Notes: generated by a model not told the origin, from the letters alone. 64,000 nt of DNA from Bacillota bacterium (GCA_023436225.1 JAEZKA010000101.1:1-64000), one strand, 5' to 3'; positions 9,281 to 19,495 are shown, counted from the stretch's first letter. Made by a program: numbers and translations.

Positions 9281-10009
9281 TTATAGCAGCCTTATATAAT
9301 CCATCAATTCTTCCCAATCGCTAATTGTAAGACAATCCATTCCGGGTACCAGTTTGTTATGCTCCTGAATCGCCCCCCTATACCATACAGGAAAAATCCC
9401 CATGTTTAATGCCCCTTCCACATCGTAATAGGCATTATCGCCGCAATACCAGACCTCATTTGGCTTAAGCTTCGCCTTTCTCAATGCAAGCTCAAAAATT
9501 CTGCTATGAGGTTTACGAAAAACATATTCACTGGTAGCAAGAATGAATTCAAATTCATTCTCCGGAAGTAAAGAATTAATCCTATCCTCCAATGCTTTTC
9601 CGCTGAAGGATATATTACTGATAACTGCAGTTCTGATCTGTTGTTCCTTAAGATAACTCAGAAGCTTCTCCATATTTTTCGTCAAAACTTTCTCAGCTGC
9701 ATTATCCCAAAATACTCTCTCCATTTCCTCGGGAGACAAGCCAATTTCGATGTCATAATATTCATACAGATATTTTTGAAATATATGATTATGAACTTCG
9801 ATATGAGTTGCCTTCCTTACATCTGGATCATATCTTCCGATCTCCTTGTTGAGAGTTTTTGCAAATTCCTGCAAGGCCTTTGCAGATATCTGATAAGGAT
9901 TCCTAGTTGCATGCTTTAGTACTGCTTTTGTTCCGGCTTCACCGTTAAATGCTCCTTCTGATATCAAGGTCTGTCCGTAATCGAACATGATCATCTTTGG
10001 TTTATTCAT
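9281..10009 (-). CDS. HAD-family hydrolase
   Basis: Haloacid-dehalogenase superfamily phosphatase of 242 residues. Motif I is MFDYGQTL near residue 8, a variant of DxDxT/V with Tyr at the second position, so the usual acid/base Asp is replaced. Motif II is AVISNISFSG, the motif III lysine is in FRKPHSRIF, and motif IV is WYCGDNAYYDVEGA. The missing second Asp suggests altered or weak phosphatase activity. It lies 35 bp downstream of the SASP gene. Substrate unknown. Confidence 0.8.
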   Translation of the reverse strand: MNKPKMIMFDYGQTLISEGAFNGEAGTKAVLKHATRNPYQISAKALQEFAKTLNKEIGRYDPDVRKATHIEVHNHIFQKYLYEYYDIEIGLSPEEMERVFWDNAAEKVLTKNMEKLLSYLKEQQIRTAVISNISFSGKALEDRINSLLPENEFEFILATSEYVFRKPHSRIFELALRKAKLKPNEVWYCGDNAYYDVEGALNMGIFPVWYRGAIQEHNKLVPGMDCLTISDWEELMDYIRLL

Positions 10010-10044
10010 CTACTATCCTCTCTATACTCTGACGTTATCCATCA

Positions 10045-10245
10045 TTACTTACTCTCTTGATTTTTTAACTCATTCTTCCGCTTTGTAATAAGTCCTCCAA
10101 TTCTTCCCGACTCCTTTGCTGTCAGGGACTTCCAACCGGTCGCCATTACCTTATCCAGATAACCTAGTTCTTCCGCAATTTCATACTTTATCTTTTCCTC
10201 CGGTTTTATATTATCTAAATCAATCTCTTCCTTCTTCTTGCTCAT
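10045..10245 (-). CDS. small acid-soluble spore protein, alpha/beta type
   Basis: 66-residue protein expected to coat DNA in the dormant spore. The segment KYEIAEELGYLDKV and the later SGRIGGLITKRK are the two conserved SASP regions (EIA-E-G and GG-M/I-KR). The frame is open for seven codons upstream, but AAAGGGTG sits just before the ATG at 10245. The Lys/Glu-rich N-terminal extension is usual for the clostridial subgroup. Expression in the forespore under SigG is expected from the family; I did not identify the promoter. Confidence 0.85.
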   Translation of the reverse strand: MSKKKEEIDLDNIKPEEKIKYEIAEELGYLDKVMATGWKSLTAKESGRIGGLITKRKNELKNQESK

Positions 10246-10322
10246 GTTAGTCACCCTTTCTGTCATACTAAAAAAACACCTTATTTTTCACACTAGTATA
10301 TTGACTAAAGTGTAACCAACTT

Positions 10323-13300
10323 CTATTCATCTATACGAATTTCCTTACCAAGAGGGAGCGAATAGATGATCATTTCCTTTACCTTTTTATTCAGCATTTG
10401 CTCCAAGGCTCTCTTATAATATTGGAGCTGTACCTTATATCGATGAACCAACTGCATCTCATCTGTTACGATATCCGACTTATAATCAAGGAGCACCAAT
10501 TCCCCGTTCTCCTCAAAAAAGACGTCAATAATACCTTGGATCAGAATGAGCTCCTCACTATCGATCGATCCCAGTACCTCGGAAGCCTTGATACCCATAA
10601 CAAACTGTTTCTCCTTGTAAAGCTTATTCTCTTTCTCCGCTTCTCTCATCCGATTAGCAACGTCACTTAAGATAAATCCCATAATATAATCTAATTTTAA
10701 TTTATCTATATCCCTGCTATTCAGCTTATTTGCAAGAGCTAGAAGCTCCAACTCCTTATTAAGATCCTCTCTGTCATATACCCGTTGCAGATTAATCAAC
10801 TCCAATACCTTATGGTACAGGGTACCTCGATCCGTTCCTGAAATCGCTGCTTCTTGCTGACGAAGAAATGCCGGTATCGTAGCTTCTATCTCCGGTTCGT
10901 CCGCAATCGATAGCTTTCTTGTCGGTTTAGAGCCATATAAATTGACACTTTGCTCCTCATCCTGAAACTGTCCAAGCTTCTTTAATTCCGACACTGTCAT
11001 CTTAACCTTTAATTGTGCCTCTTTCCGGTATGCATATTCATAGTTGAGCCTTAACTTCATTTCCTCTTTCAGCTCTTGATGGTAGTTCTTATCCTTATCA
11101 ATCTCATCTAGTTCCTGTAAATCCTTCTGTAAGAAGAGCTGCTTCGCTACCTCCTCGCGTAATAAAGATTTCTTGGACAAAACTGTGATCAACATGTTCC
11201 CTTGTTGCCATACAAAGGAATTCTCCATAATATCCGGGACTTCTCCCATACGATTTACCATTGCCGGAAGTACGAAGTCCAGATAACTCTTAGCGGAAAG
11301 AAGTTCATAGAAAGAAAATTCCTTACCGCTTACCTTCTCCTTCGATTTCAGGTATCCGGTTAGGATCAATTTTTCTTTAGCTCTGGTCATGGCGACGTAT
11401 AATACGCGAAGCTCTTCGCCAAGATTTTCCACTTGTACCTTCTTCTGTATAGCCTTCTTCAGTAAAGTAGGTACCTTGGTTCTGTTCTTACTGTCTATAA
11501 ATTCAGGACCAACCCCCAATTCACTATGGAGTACGATGCTACTGCGAAGATCCTGGGTATTAAACTGCTTACTCATACCTGCTACGACAACAATTGGGAA
11601 CTCCAATCCCTTACTCTTATGAATACTCATAATTCGAACTGTGTTATCCTGTTCTCCGGAAGTAGCGGCCTCTCCATAATCCACTTCATATTTATGAAGC
11701 TTCTCTATATAACGGATAAAATGGAATAGACCGTTATAACTCCCTTTTTCAAAGCGAACTGCTTGGGCAAGGAGCATATCTATGTTGGCTTTTCTCTGTT
11801 CACCACCGGGCATTGTACTGGCATAATAGTAATACCCTGTCCTATCGAGCACTAATTGAATCACCTCATGTATCGGCGTATAATTAACAAGAGAACGGTA
11901 ATGCTCCAGCTCCTTAAGGAAGTTTTCTACCTTTAATCTTAGTTCTGCCATCTCAATATCACTATCCTTAAGCTCTATGCTTTGTTGACTATCTGTAGTC
12001 TGTGCAGTAGCAAAATTCTGTAAGGCAGAGTACATGCTGATGTTACGATTGGTTGCACGAATTAACGCAAGCTCTGTTGAAGATAAGCCTACCATAGGTG
12101 AATATAAGACGCCGACCAAAGGAATATCCTGTCTTGGGTTATCGATAATACGAAGCATATTTAGTAGCGTCATTATCTCCAATGTCTTAAAATAACCAGT
12201 TCCGGTATCTGCATACGCCGGGATGCCTTCCTGCATCAAGGTGTTTACAAATACCTCAGACCACCCTGTCATACTACGAAGCAATATAACGATATCTCTT
12301 AGCTCTGCTGGCCTATGCTTCTTTGCTTTCTGGTCATATACCAGCATTCCGTTATCAGGATCCGTCAATTCCCTAATCCTCTTAGCAATTGCTCTTGCTT
12401 CCAGTTCCTTCTTGGTATAGACGGCCTCCTCTTCACTATCCCCATTTATATCGGAGGATACGTCTTCCTTATCCTCCTTCACCGCCCCTTTGAAGGCATT
12501 TTCTCCATCTATGGTCATGCTTTCTTTCTTCTCTTCATCCTCTTCCTCTGTTACGAGTAATAATTCAACCTCATTGGCAATCCTAGATCTTATGCCCTCA
12601 GGTAATGTTTCCTCATAAAGCTCACCATATTTTAAGGAGGCTGCCTCATCATAAGTGATGCCACCAACACATTCCTGCATAATTTGCTCAAAGATCTCAT
12701 TCACATATTGTAATACGGTAGCTCTGCTCCGGAAATTCTTGTCCAGGTCAATTCGCTGGTAATGATTCTCCTCCCCCTCAGTGGTAAGCTCCTCACAGGA
12801 ATAGCTTGCATACTTCTCCATGAAGATCTCAGGCATCGCCAGACGAAATTTATAGATACTCTGTTTAACGTCACCAACCATAAAACGATTCGGTCTTCCC
12901 AGGTCTTCACGGGAGATACTTCGAAGGATGGTCTCCTGAACCATGTTACTGTCTTGGTATTCATCGATCAGAATCTCATCAAAGAGCTCGCTTAATTCCA
13001 GTGCTGCCGGTGATGGAAGCCATCCACCACTGTCTTCTGCTTTTTCTTCTACAAGTATCTTCAGGGCAAAATGTTCCAGGTCATTAAAATCAATCAGGTT
13101 CTTCTCTTCCTTCTTCTTAGCAAACTCCTCCATGAATTCAAGGGTAAGATCAAAAAGCACCTGCATAATATTTCCCACCGCCTGATGATCCGCAAGCATC
13201 TCCTCGGGAGTTTGAAAGAAATACTGTCCTGATAGGTCCTTTAATCCTTTTTTGACCTCGTCTCGTAGCTCCTTAACCTTATCCTTCTTCCAGGCCTGAA

Positions 13301-14162
13301 CCCCTTCTTCCTTCTTATTAGATAAACGATCATAAGTAATCTCCGGGAAAAGCTTAGCATATTCCTCGTAGGACTCTGCTTTAATAAGAGACTCCAGAAT
13401 GCTCCGATCCGAAAGTAAAGCAGCCTCATAAGCAGTGGGCCCGCCGGCTTCACTGCAGATTTCAATTGCTTTGCTATTCTTCTTGAGTAGATCATTAAGC
13501 ACTACTCTTATATAGTCCAATATCTCATGCATCCAGGATGTCTCATTCAACGCTTGCAACGAATCAATATCGAACCTGCGCCGCAACTTATCGATCCAGG
13601 CTTTTGGCCAGGGATCACTCATAGAGAAATCGAATAGCTGGAGAATTAGATCTTCGATCGGTAAGTCCGATTTGGAATAGGAATAGCTTTCTATAAAGTC
13701 ATGGTAATCCTCCCTGCCTTCTTCGTACCAGCGTTCTAAAATTTCAGAAATCACATCGGATTTTAGTAATGTAATCTCTGATTCCTCTGCAATCTTAAAG
13801 GATGGGTCAAGATTAATTCGATGAAAATAATTTCGGATTACATTAAGGCAAAAGCTATGTATTGTAGTAATCTGAGCGCTTTGTAATAAGGATATCTGCC
13901 GCTGAAGATGACGATTATCCGGCTTCTCTTGAAGCTTCTTCTCAATCGCCTTCCCGATACGTTCTCTCATCTCTGCTGCCGCGGCGTTCGTAAAGGTTAC
14001 CACCAAGAGATGATCAATATCGATTGGCTTCTCACCTTCCGAGATCATAGAAATAATACGTTCCACTAATACAGCAGTCTTACCAGAACCTGCTGCCGCT
14101 GAAACCAAGATATTCTTATTTCTTGCATCGATAACCTTTTGTTGAGCTAATGTCCAACCCAT
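10323..14162 (-). CDS. addA: ATP-dependent helicase/nuclease subunit A
   Basis: AddA of the AddAB complex (the RecBCD counterpart), which processes double-strand breaks for recombination. The 1279 residues are close to family length. Walker A is SAAAGSGKTAVL near residue 21, the Walker B region is EILIDEYQDSN near 400, helicase motifs IV-VI follow (RIMSIHKSKGLEFP; LRVLYVAMTRAKEKL), and the C-terminal RecB-type nuclease motif is ELVLLDYKSDIV near 1225. The start follows GGAGAGAG. addB lies upstream on the same strand, but 341 bp containing a palindromic element separate the two, unusual for a pair normally nearly contiguous. Confidence 0.96.
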   Translation of the reverse strand: MGWTLAQQKVIDARNKNILVSAAAGSGKTAVLVERIISMISEGEKPIDIDHLLVVTFTNAAAAEMRERIGKAIEKKLQEKPDNRHLQRQISLLQSAQITTIHSFCLNVIRNYFHRINLDPSFKIAEESEITLLKSDVISEILERWYEEGREDYHDFIESYSYSKSDLPIEDLILQLFDFSMSDPWPKAWIDKLRRRFDIDSLQALNETSWMHEILDYIRVVLNDLLKKNSKAIEICSEAGGPTAYEAALLSDRSILESLIKAESYEEYAKLFPEITYDRLSNKKEEGVQAWKKDKVKELRDEVKKGLKDLSGQYFFQTPEEMLADHQAVGNIMQVLFDLTLEFMEEFAKKKEEKNLIDFNDLEHFALKILVEEKAEDSGGWLPSPAALELSELFDEILIDEYQDSNMVQETILRSISREDLGRPNRFMVGDVKQSIYKFRLAMPEIFMEKYASYSCEELTTEGEENHYQRIDLDKNFRSRATVLQYVNEIFEQIMQECVGGITYDEAASLKYGELYEETLPEGIRSRIANEVELLLVTEEEDEEKKESMTIDGENAFKGAVKEDKEDVSSDINGDSEEEAVYTKKELEARAIAKRIRELTDPDNGMLVYDQKAKKHRPAELRDIVILLRSMTGWSEVFVNTLMQEGIPAYADTGTGYFKTLEIMTLLNMLRIIDNPRQDIPLVGVLYSPMVGLSSTELALIRATNRNISMYSALQNFATAQTTDSQQSIELKDSDIEMAELRLKVENFLKELEHYRSLVNYTPIHEVIQLVLDRTGYYYYASTMPGGEQRKANIDMLLAQAVRFEKGSYNGLFHFIRYIEKLHKYEVDYGEAATSGEQDNTVRIMSIHKSKGLEFPIVVVAGMSKQFNTQDLRSSIVLHSELGVGPEFIDSKNRTKVPTLLKKAIQKKVQVENLGEELRVLYVAMTRAKEKLILTGYLKSKEKVSGKEFSFYELLSAKSYLDFVLPAMVNRMGEVPDIMENSFVWQQGNMLITVLSKKSLLREEVAKQLFLQKDLQELDEIDKDKNYHQELKEEMKLRLNYEYAYRKEAQLKVKMTVSELKKLGQFQDEEQSVNLYGSKPTRKLSIADEPEIEATIPAFLRQQEAAISGTDRGTLYHKVLELINLQRVYDREDLNKELELLALANKLNSRDIDKLKLDYIMGFILSDVANRMREAEKENKLYKEKQFVMGIKASEVLGSIDSEELILIQGIIDVFFEENGELVLLDYKSDIVTDEMQLVHRYKVQLQYYKRALEQMLNKKVKEMIIYSLPLGKEIRIDE

Positions 14163-14270
14163 ACTTCTCTCTCCTTACCTTATTTAAACACTCTAAGAAT
14201 ACATGCTGCATTCTTGATGCAGACGATAACATAATTCTAATGTCAAAAGATCCAACAAAGCTAATATACG

Positions 14271-14461
14271 TAATTTGCACAAAATAGCTCGATATTAAAG
14301 TTATATATAATATAGTTTGATGAGCAACTGTATGAGTCCGTCGGTACTTGTAACACGTGTTTTGTGTTAGTATGTACCGCTACGTACTCATACAAGCGAG
14401 AGCGTGTTGCGATTGAACTATGTTATATATAACTTAATCACAACAGAAATTGTGCAAATTA
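14271..14461. repeat. 191-bp imperfect palindrome between addB and addA (MITE-like)
   Basis: The ends are inverted repeats TAATTTGCACAA / TTGTGCAAATTA, directly next to which lie no genes. The arms continue to match inward: AGTTATATATAATATAGTTT on the left against AGTTATATATAACATAGTTC on the reverse complement of the right, then GAGCAAC/CGCAAC and TGTATGAGT on both. The apex is near 14360. The right arm carries roughly 8 extra bases. This has the shape of a non-autonomous miniature element, possibly with a TA target duplication, or of a very long RNA hairpin. No other copy was noticed in the window. Confidence 0.75.
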
Positions 14462-14503
14462 ACTCGCAAAATAGAAACAGGCTTTTGACACTAGAATGAT
14501 ACC

Positions 14504-17500
14504 TTATTCTCCAAAGATCTCAGCCTTAATCTCATCAGTGGATTTCTTTGCTAGATTGCGATAAGCATGTCCGGGCAGTCTCTGGTCAAAGCCACAGGCA
14601 GAACGATACTCACAATAAGCACAGGCAGTTTGCTTGTCAGAACGATAGGGGTTCAGCCTCGTATCTCCTGAAAGAATCTGTCTACTATCCTCTACCAGCT
14701 TTTGATTCACATAATCCACCAAAGCCTTTATCTGCTTCTTACTTGCCGCCTGGGATCTTTTCGCAAGTCCACCCTCTTTGTTCGTCTCAATCGGAATAAT
14801 TTCAGACTTTGCACTGGGTCTCAGTGTGTTATCCGGCCCTTCTAGCTTGGTATCCATTAAAGCTACTACTTTGCTGTCACCATTGACCAATCCATTCATT
14901 CGAAGACTGCGATAGATATCCTCTTCCACCTGATCCGACTTCGCAACGATCGGATCGTCAATGTGATAGTAGAATATTCCGGAGGGAACAATCTCCTTCT
15001 CAGGATATATCTTAGCCAGATAATCCATCGCTGCGCTTAGGTATACCGACAGCTGTTGCTGTAGACCATAATAAATACTTCCGATATCAAAGAAGGTATT
15101 GCCGGATTTATAGTCAATAACCCGAACATAAACCTTATCCCCATCCTCATATAAATCTAGTCGGTCAATTCTTCCTGACAAGGTCAGAGCCGTATCCGGA
15201 ACATGATAAAAGGGCATCTCATATCCTGCCGGCTCAAAGGCTCCCTGTCTAATCTGATTACAAAGCGCCCATAAGGTACGTATTGTAATCCGTTCCATTC
15301 TGGTGATCAAATATTCATTTCGTTTGTTACTTCGAAGAATAGAATTCTCATAATCCTCTACCGCCCGTTGAACACTTTGAGTCGCCCACTCCTCTCGAAC
15401 CTCATCCGGTATGGTATGCCAGTTATATTCCGCACCGTCCAGGCGCTTAGAGAAGTGATCGATTGCATTGTGAAAGATATTACCGATATCCGGTATCGCC
15501 AGCTTGTATTCCTTCCGTTCCTCCAGTGATAAACCATAGCTCATAAAATGTGCGAAGGCACAACCGGAATATCGCTCCAATCTGGTAACACTGCCTTTTA
15601 GCTCCATGCCATAGAGTAATCTGGCCGCTTCCTTCGAAATACCTTTTTCATTATTGATATAGAAGGCTCCTTGCAGGAGCTTCTGGAGTATGCGATTCTT
15701 CTCCTCTTTGGATCGATAATAAAGATATAATTCCTTCCATAGCTCCGTTGTATCCTTCTGATGATATCCACGAAGTCCCTGGGAGAGATAGGACAGTCCA
15801 TCATCCTTCAGGATGTGTTCTACATCCTCTACAAAATCATCCTCATCAATAACTGATAGCCTAGGGAAGAGCTGCTTCAGCTTACCGATCAGGAAGGAGG
15901 GACTCACTGTCTTCCCTTCCTCATTGACCTTATGATAAGTAACATACAACTTATTCTTCGGTTTAGTCATATTCAGATAGATATAGAACTGCTCCGTAAA
16001 TGCCTGCTGGCGTTTGGTCGGAGCAAGCTCAATCTCATTATTAATCAACAATTCACGTTCAATATCGGAGAAAATTCCACCGCTGCTGATTGCCTTGGGG
16101 ATAATTCCTTCATTTACACCGATAAAAAACAAGGCCTTAATATCTTTTAATCTGGTACGTTCTGTATCTCCGACAACCACCTCATCAACTCCGGGAGGTA
16201 TTAGCCCCACCTTCACCTCGACAAAACCAGTATCAAGAATCTCACCAAATTCCTTTAGGCTGCACCTTTCCATGCCAAGCAGGAGAACCATCTGATCATA
16301 AAGCTCCATAATAATCGGATAGACCTGCTCAAATTCCTTTGCAACCAAATGCTGATTCTCATCTGTAAAATACTTACGATATTCCTCTAGTTTCTGCTCC
16401 ACCCTTAGCCTGATACCAAGCTCATAAAGGGCTGCTGTATAATCCCTTAATACCTTATCCTTGTCCTTAAGCACCTCATATAGCGGTCCGATCATTTCCA
16501 ACAGATGAACTCTTGACTGGTTAATTTGTTCTAGATTCAAAGGCTCTCTACACTTATAAGTTCTTGTAAAGGGTTCACTCCACCTTCGAAATCCACGAAT
16601 TCCCGTTGCCAGTATATAATTCTCTAATCGGTCTATCTCATCCTCACTGATATCGGTAAGTCCGGTACGCAAAAAACGGAATATTCCTTCATAGCTAAAA
16701 TCCTCACTGACAATGGATACTGCAGAACGAAGAAGCTCTACGAAAGGATTATTCAGAATATCCTTCTTATAATCAACAAAGCAAGGGATCCCAGCCTGTG
16801 CAAAGCTACGCTTCGCAATTCTACCGTATTCCTCCACATTGCCGGATACCACTGCGATATCGTGATAGCGATAGCCCTTCTCCCGAATCAGTTGCTTGAT
16901 TTCTCTTGTTACAAAATCAACCTCTGCCTTCATATCCTTCGCGGTATGTAGCTCAATGTTCTCCTGCTCCTCATAATAAGGCTCATAGGGAAATCGAAAC
17001 AGATTATGTTCCAGAGAAGCCAATCCCTTAGACTCAAGAAAACGATAGGGTACTCCCATTCCGCTTCTCCGTTCCGCATAGACCGGGTCCAGAATCGATA
17101 CCTGTTCCTCCTGTGCTAATTGCTGTAGCTTTTGTATGGTTTTTTTACTAAGGCCGAATAGCTGATGCTCCTCCACTGTACCACCTAGCTCCTCCGAAGG
17201 GTCAATCGTTACCGTAATCATTACCTTCTTCGCGTAGCGTAGCATCTTACGAAGCACCTGATATTGGCAGGGAGTAAAACCGGTAAAACCATCAAGACAG
17301 ATTACAGTTCCCTTAATCCATTCCGAATGATCGATTGCCTCATTTAATACAACAAGTAGCTCCTCTGCGGTAATATATCTTTCCTTCATAAAATCCTGAA
17401 AGCCTTCGTATATCGTCAAAAGATCCTGAAGCTTTGCTTTAAGCACCGGCTTCTTACCCGCAACCTCGAACATCTTCCGAAAATCTTCGGGCTGGACATT

Positions 17501-17896
17501 ATACTGATATAGCTCCGATAATACTGATTTAAGTTCACCGATAAAACCCGGCTTTCTGACATTGGATCCAAATAGTATTAAATCTGCTCGCTTCTGAGCC
17601 ACCACCTTGCGTAGCACCATACTCTTTCCTGTATCCTCTAATACTGGAGCGTCATATCCTCCAACCTCATCAAAGACCCTGTAAGCAAAGCGCAAAAAGC
17701 TAAGGATATCCACATTCATGACCCCATGCTCCGGGTGCATTGTTACGATATCCTTCTGTGTCTGTAATGTAAACTGCTCCGGTACAAGCACCAAATAATT
17801 AGTCTCCGGATTTCTCTTTGATTCTTCGATTACTTCACGATACATCTGATAGGATTTGCCCGAACCGGCACTTCCAAGAAATAGTTGTAAGGACAT
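14504..17896 (-). CDS. addB: ATP-dependent nuclease subunit B
   Basis: AddB partner of AddA, about 1130 residues. Walker A GSAGSGKSYQ lies at the very N-terminus. The C-terminal nuclease motif VRVIDYKSGN lies near residue 930. The iron-sulfur cluster cysteines are visible: one in SGCAFAHFMSYG, three near the C-terminus in CAYCEYRSACGFD. The frame is open upstream, but the ATG at 17896 follows GGGGGGA and begins MSLQLFLGSAG, the usual AddB start. Confidence 0.95.
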   Translation of the reverse strand: MSLQLFLGSAGSGKSYQMYREVIEESKRNPETNYLVLVPEQFTLQTQKDIVTMHPEHGVMNVDILSFLRFAYRVFDEVGGYDAPVLEDTGKSMVLRKVVAQKRADLILFGSNVRKPGFIGELKSVLSELYQYNVQPEDFRKMFEVAGKKPVLKAKLQDLLTIYEGFQDFMKERYITAEELLVVLNEAIDHSEWIKGTVICLDGFTGFTPCQYQVLRKMLRYAKKVMITVTIDPSEELGGTVEEHQLFGLSKKTIQKLQQLAQEEQVSILDPVYAERRSGMGVPYRFLESKGLASLEHNLFRFPYEPYYEEQENIELHTAKDMKAEVDFVTREIKQLIREKGYRYHDIAVVSGNVEEYGRIAKRSFAQAGIPCFVDYKKDILNNPFVELLRSAVSIVSEDFSYEGIFRFLRTGLTDISEDEIDRLENYILATGIRGFRRWSEPFTRTYKCREPLNLEQINQSRVHLLEMIGPLYEVLKDKDKVLRDYTAALYELGIRLRVEQKLEEYRKYFTDENQHLVAKEFEQVYPIIMELYDQMVLLLGMERCSLKEFGEILDTGFVEVKVGLIPPGVDEVVVGDTERTRLKDIKALFFIGVNEGIIPKAISSGGIFSDIERELLINNEIELAPTKRQQAFTEQFYIYLNMTKPKNKLYVTYHKVNEEGKTVSPSFLIGKLKQLFPRLSVIDEDDFVEDVEHILKDDGLSYLSQGLRGYHQKDTTELWKELYLYYRSKEEKNRILQKLLQGAFYINNEKGISKEAARLLYGMELKGSVTRLERYSGCAFAHFMSYGLSLEERKEYKLAIPDIGNIFHNAIDHFSKRLDGAEYNWHTIPDEVREEWATQSVQRAVEDYENSILRSNKRNEYLITRMERITIRTLWALCNQIRQGAFEPAGYEMPFYHVPDTALTLSGRIDRLDLYEDGDKVYVRVIDYKSGNTFFDIGSIYYGLQQQLSVYLSAAMDYLAKIYPEKEIVPSGIFYYHIDDPIVAKSDQVEEDIYRSLRMNGLVNGDSKVVALMDTKLEGPDNTLRPSAKSEIIPIETNKEGGLAKRSQAASKKQIKALVDYVNQKLVEDSRQILSGDTRLNPYRSDKQTACAYCEYRSACGFDQRLPGHAYRNLAKKSTDEIKAEIFGE

Positions 17897-17999
17897 AAAA
17901 ATCCCCCCATCAATAAAATATATCTGCATAAAACAGAAACGAGTTTAATAATATATATTAAGATTAAGACATGAAGCAAATCATGCTTGGAGGTTAAAA

Positions 18000-18437
18000 A
18001 TGGCAAAGACGAAAATAGTCGTTATCCAATTAAAAGAAATCATATATACAGTGATTTTTGCAGCGTTAGGAATTCTTCTGATTCTACTTCTCATATTCAT
18101 GTTCAGACCTAACAAGGACGATAAAGCAGCTTCTACAGAAACCAATCTGTATACTGCAGGTGTATATACCTCCTCCATCAGTCTGAATGATACTGCACTA
18201 AACTTGGAGGTTGTGGTTGATAAGAATCACATTAACAAAGTGAGCATCAAGAATATTGATGAGGCAATCACTACTATGTTCCCTCTGGTAGAGCCTTCTC
18301 TGGAAGCCATTGCAACCCAACTGTATAATGATGTTCCCGTGGATCAGCTTGAACTCCTAGATGACAAAAAATACACACAGCAACTGCTGATTGAAGCCAT
18401 CAAACAGGCACTCGAGAAAGCAAAAGTTGAAGAATAA
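18000..18437 (+). CDS. conserved single-pass membrane protein
   Basis: 145-residue protein of unknown function. Residues 12-36 form one hydrophobic helix (IIYTVIFAALGILLILLL), followed by an extracytoplasmic domain of about 100 residues beginning LYTAGVYTSSISLND. This YxxGxY...V.V...I..V.I pattern resembles the start of FMN-binding (RnfG/NosR-like) domains, but the flavin-accepting Thr motif is absent. GGAGG lies 6 bases before the ATG. It is monocistronic, divergent from addB, and closed by its own terminator. Confidence 0.6.
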   Translation: MAKTKIVVIQLKEIIYTVIFAALGILLILLLIFMFRPNKDDKAASTETNLYTAGVYTSSISLNDTALNLEVVVDKNHINKVSIKNIDEAITTMFPLVEPSLEAIATQLYNDVPVDQLELLDDKKYTQQLLIEAIKQALEKAKVEE

Positions 18438-18441
18438 CAAG

Positions 18442-18491
18442 GATGCTGTAAAGCTTACTACCTCCGTAACGGCTTTACAGCATTCTTTTTA
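18442..18491 (+). terminator. Rho-independent terminator
   Basis: ATGCTGTAAAGC pairs with GCTTTACAGCAT across a 17-base loop, followed by TCTTTTT. It lies just past the membrane protein stop. Confidence 0.85.
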
Positions 18492-18530
18492 CATATAACG
18501 AATTATCTCACACCCTATGGACATATGGTG

Positions 18531-19415
18531 TCAATCTACTAAATATTTTTTAAAAGGAGACTCTTCATTTAAGAAAATAATTCCGATAATCCCCGGTCCT
18601 GTATGAGCTCCGATGGCACAGCCTACATAATTATCAATATATCTCATACAACCGTATGCATTCGTAAGCTGCTCCTCCATCGCCTTCATCGTCTGGGCAT
18701 CATCACCATGAACCACACCAATGACCTGATTAGCCAAATCAGCCCCGCGTTCACCAACAATTTCAATCAGACGCTTTAAGGACTTCTGTCTTCCTCTCAC
18801 CTTTTCGATGGATTCTAATGCTCCTATGTCATTTACATGGATAATCGGCTTGATATCCAATAACCCCCCAGCAATTGCCGAGGTCCGGCTGAGCCTTCCT
18901 CCCTTTAGCAGATATTCCAAGGTGCTTACGGTAAAGACCTGCTCCACATGCTCACAATGCCACCCTATACCATCAATGATTTCCTGCTTTGATGCACCAT
19001 TCTTCTGCATCAAAAGAGCATAATAGGTCGCGATACCAAATCCTAAGGAGGCACACTTGGAATCAATAATAGTAAGATCAAACTCAGGATACTGTTCTAA
19101 AAGTTCTGCTTTTGCGATATTGGCTGCATTAAAGGTTCCCGCGATTCCGGTGGAAAAGCAGATATAGATCACCTCATCCCCCTTCTTCGCATAAGGTTCA
19201 AAGTTATCATAAAACATCTGGGCATTAATGTGATAGGTCTTTATATCTTTCCCACTCCTTAGGATCTCATAGAATTCCTCCGGCATGATTGTTTCGCCGT
19301 CAAAATAATCCTTTTCATCAATAACTACTGGAGTCGGAATCACATGGAGGTGAAAACGGTCAATCACCTCTCTTGATATATCTGAAGCTGAATCTGTAAT
19401 TATCTTTAGTGCCAA
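18531..19415 (-). CDS. DegV family fatty-acid-binding protein
   Basis: 294-residue DegV protein. The family binds fatty acids, and in some Firmicutes (FakB) presents them to the FakA kinase. The N-terminal KIITDSASDIS, the PTPVVIDEKDYFDG segment, the CFSTGIAGTF motif near residue 88 and the C-terminal GAHTGPG near 273 are family signatures. The start is TTG at 19415, seven bases after AGGAGGG. No fakA gene is nearby, so the pathway role is open. Confidence 0.88.
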   Translation of the reverse strand: MALKIITDSASDISREVIDRFHLHVIPTPVVIDEKDYFDGETIMPEEFYEILRSGKDIKTYHINAQMFYDNFEPYAKKGDEVIYICFSTGIAGTFNAANIAKAELLEQYPEFDLTIIDSKCASLGFGIATYYALLMQKNGASKQEIIDGIGWHCEHVEQVFTVSTLEYLLKGGRLSRTSAIAGGLLDIKPIIHVNDIGALESIEKVRGRQKSLKRLIEIVGERGADLANQVIGVVHGDDAQTMKAMEEQLTNAYGCMRYIDNYVGCAIGAHTGPGIIGIIFLNEESPFKKYLVD

Positions 19416-19451
19416 TTATTCTCCCTCCTAATTCCTGAATATCTTAAAGTT

Positions 19452-19495
19452 AACGATAGAAAGCACGCTTCGCTAACTTTCTATTGTCATGAATT
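19452..19495. repeat. short dispersed hairpin repeat, copy A
   Basis: AACGATAGAAAG-N-ACGCT ... AACTTTCTATT forms an 8-bp stem (ATAGAAAG/CTTTCTAT). A near-identical unit is at 28537-28582, and the tail TTCTATTGTCATGAAT recurs at 21832-21847. This copy overlaps the nadE stop codon region. Confidence 0.6.

Noticed and set aside
9241..9291. GGCTGCTAT/ATAGCAGCC inverted repeat at the end of the HAD gene
   Set aside because: The 33-base loop and absence of a T-run on either strand make it a poor terminator; it may still end the ROK gene transcript, but support is too weak to annotate.
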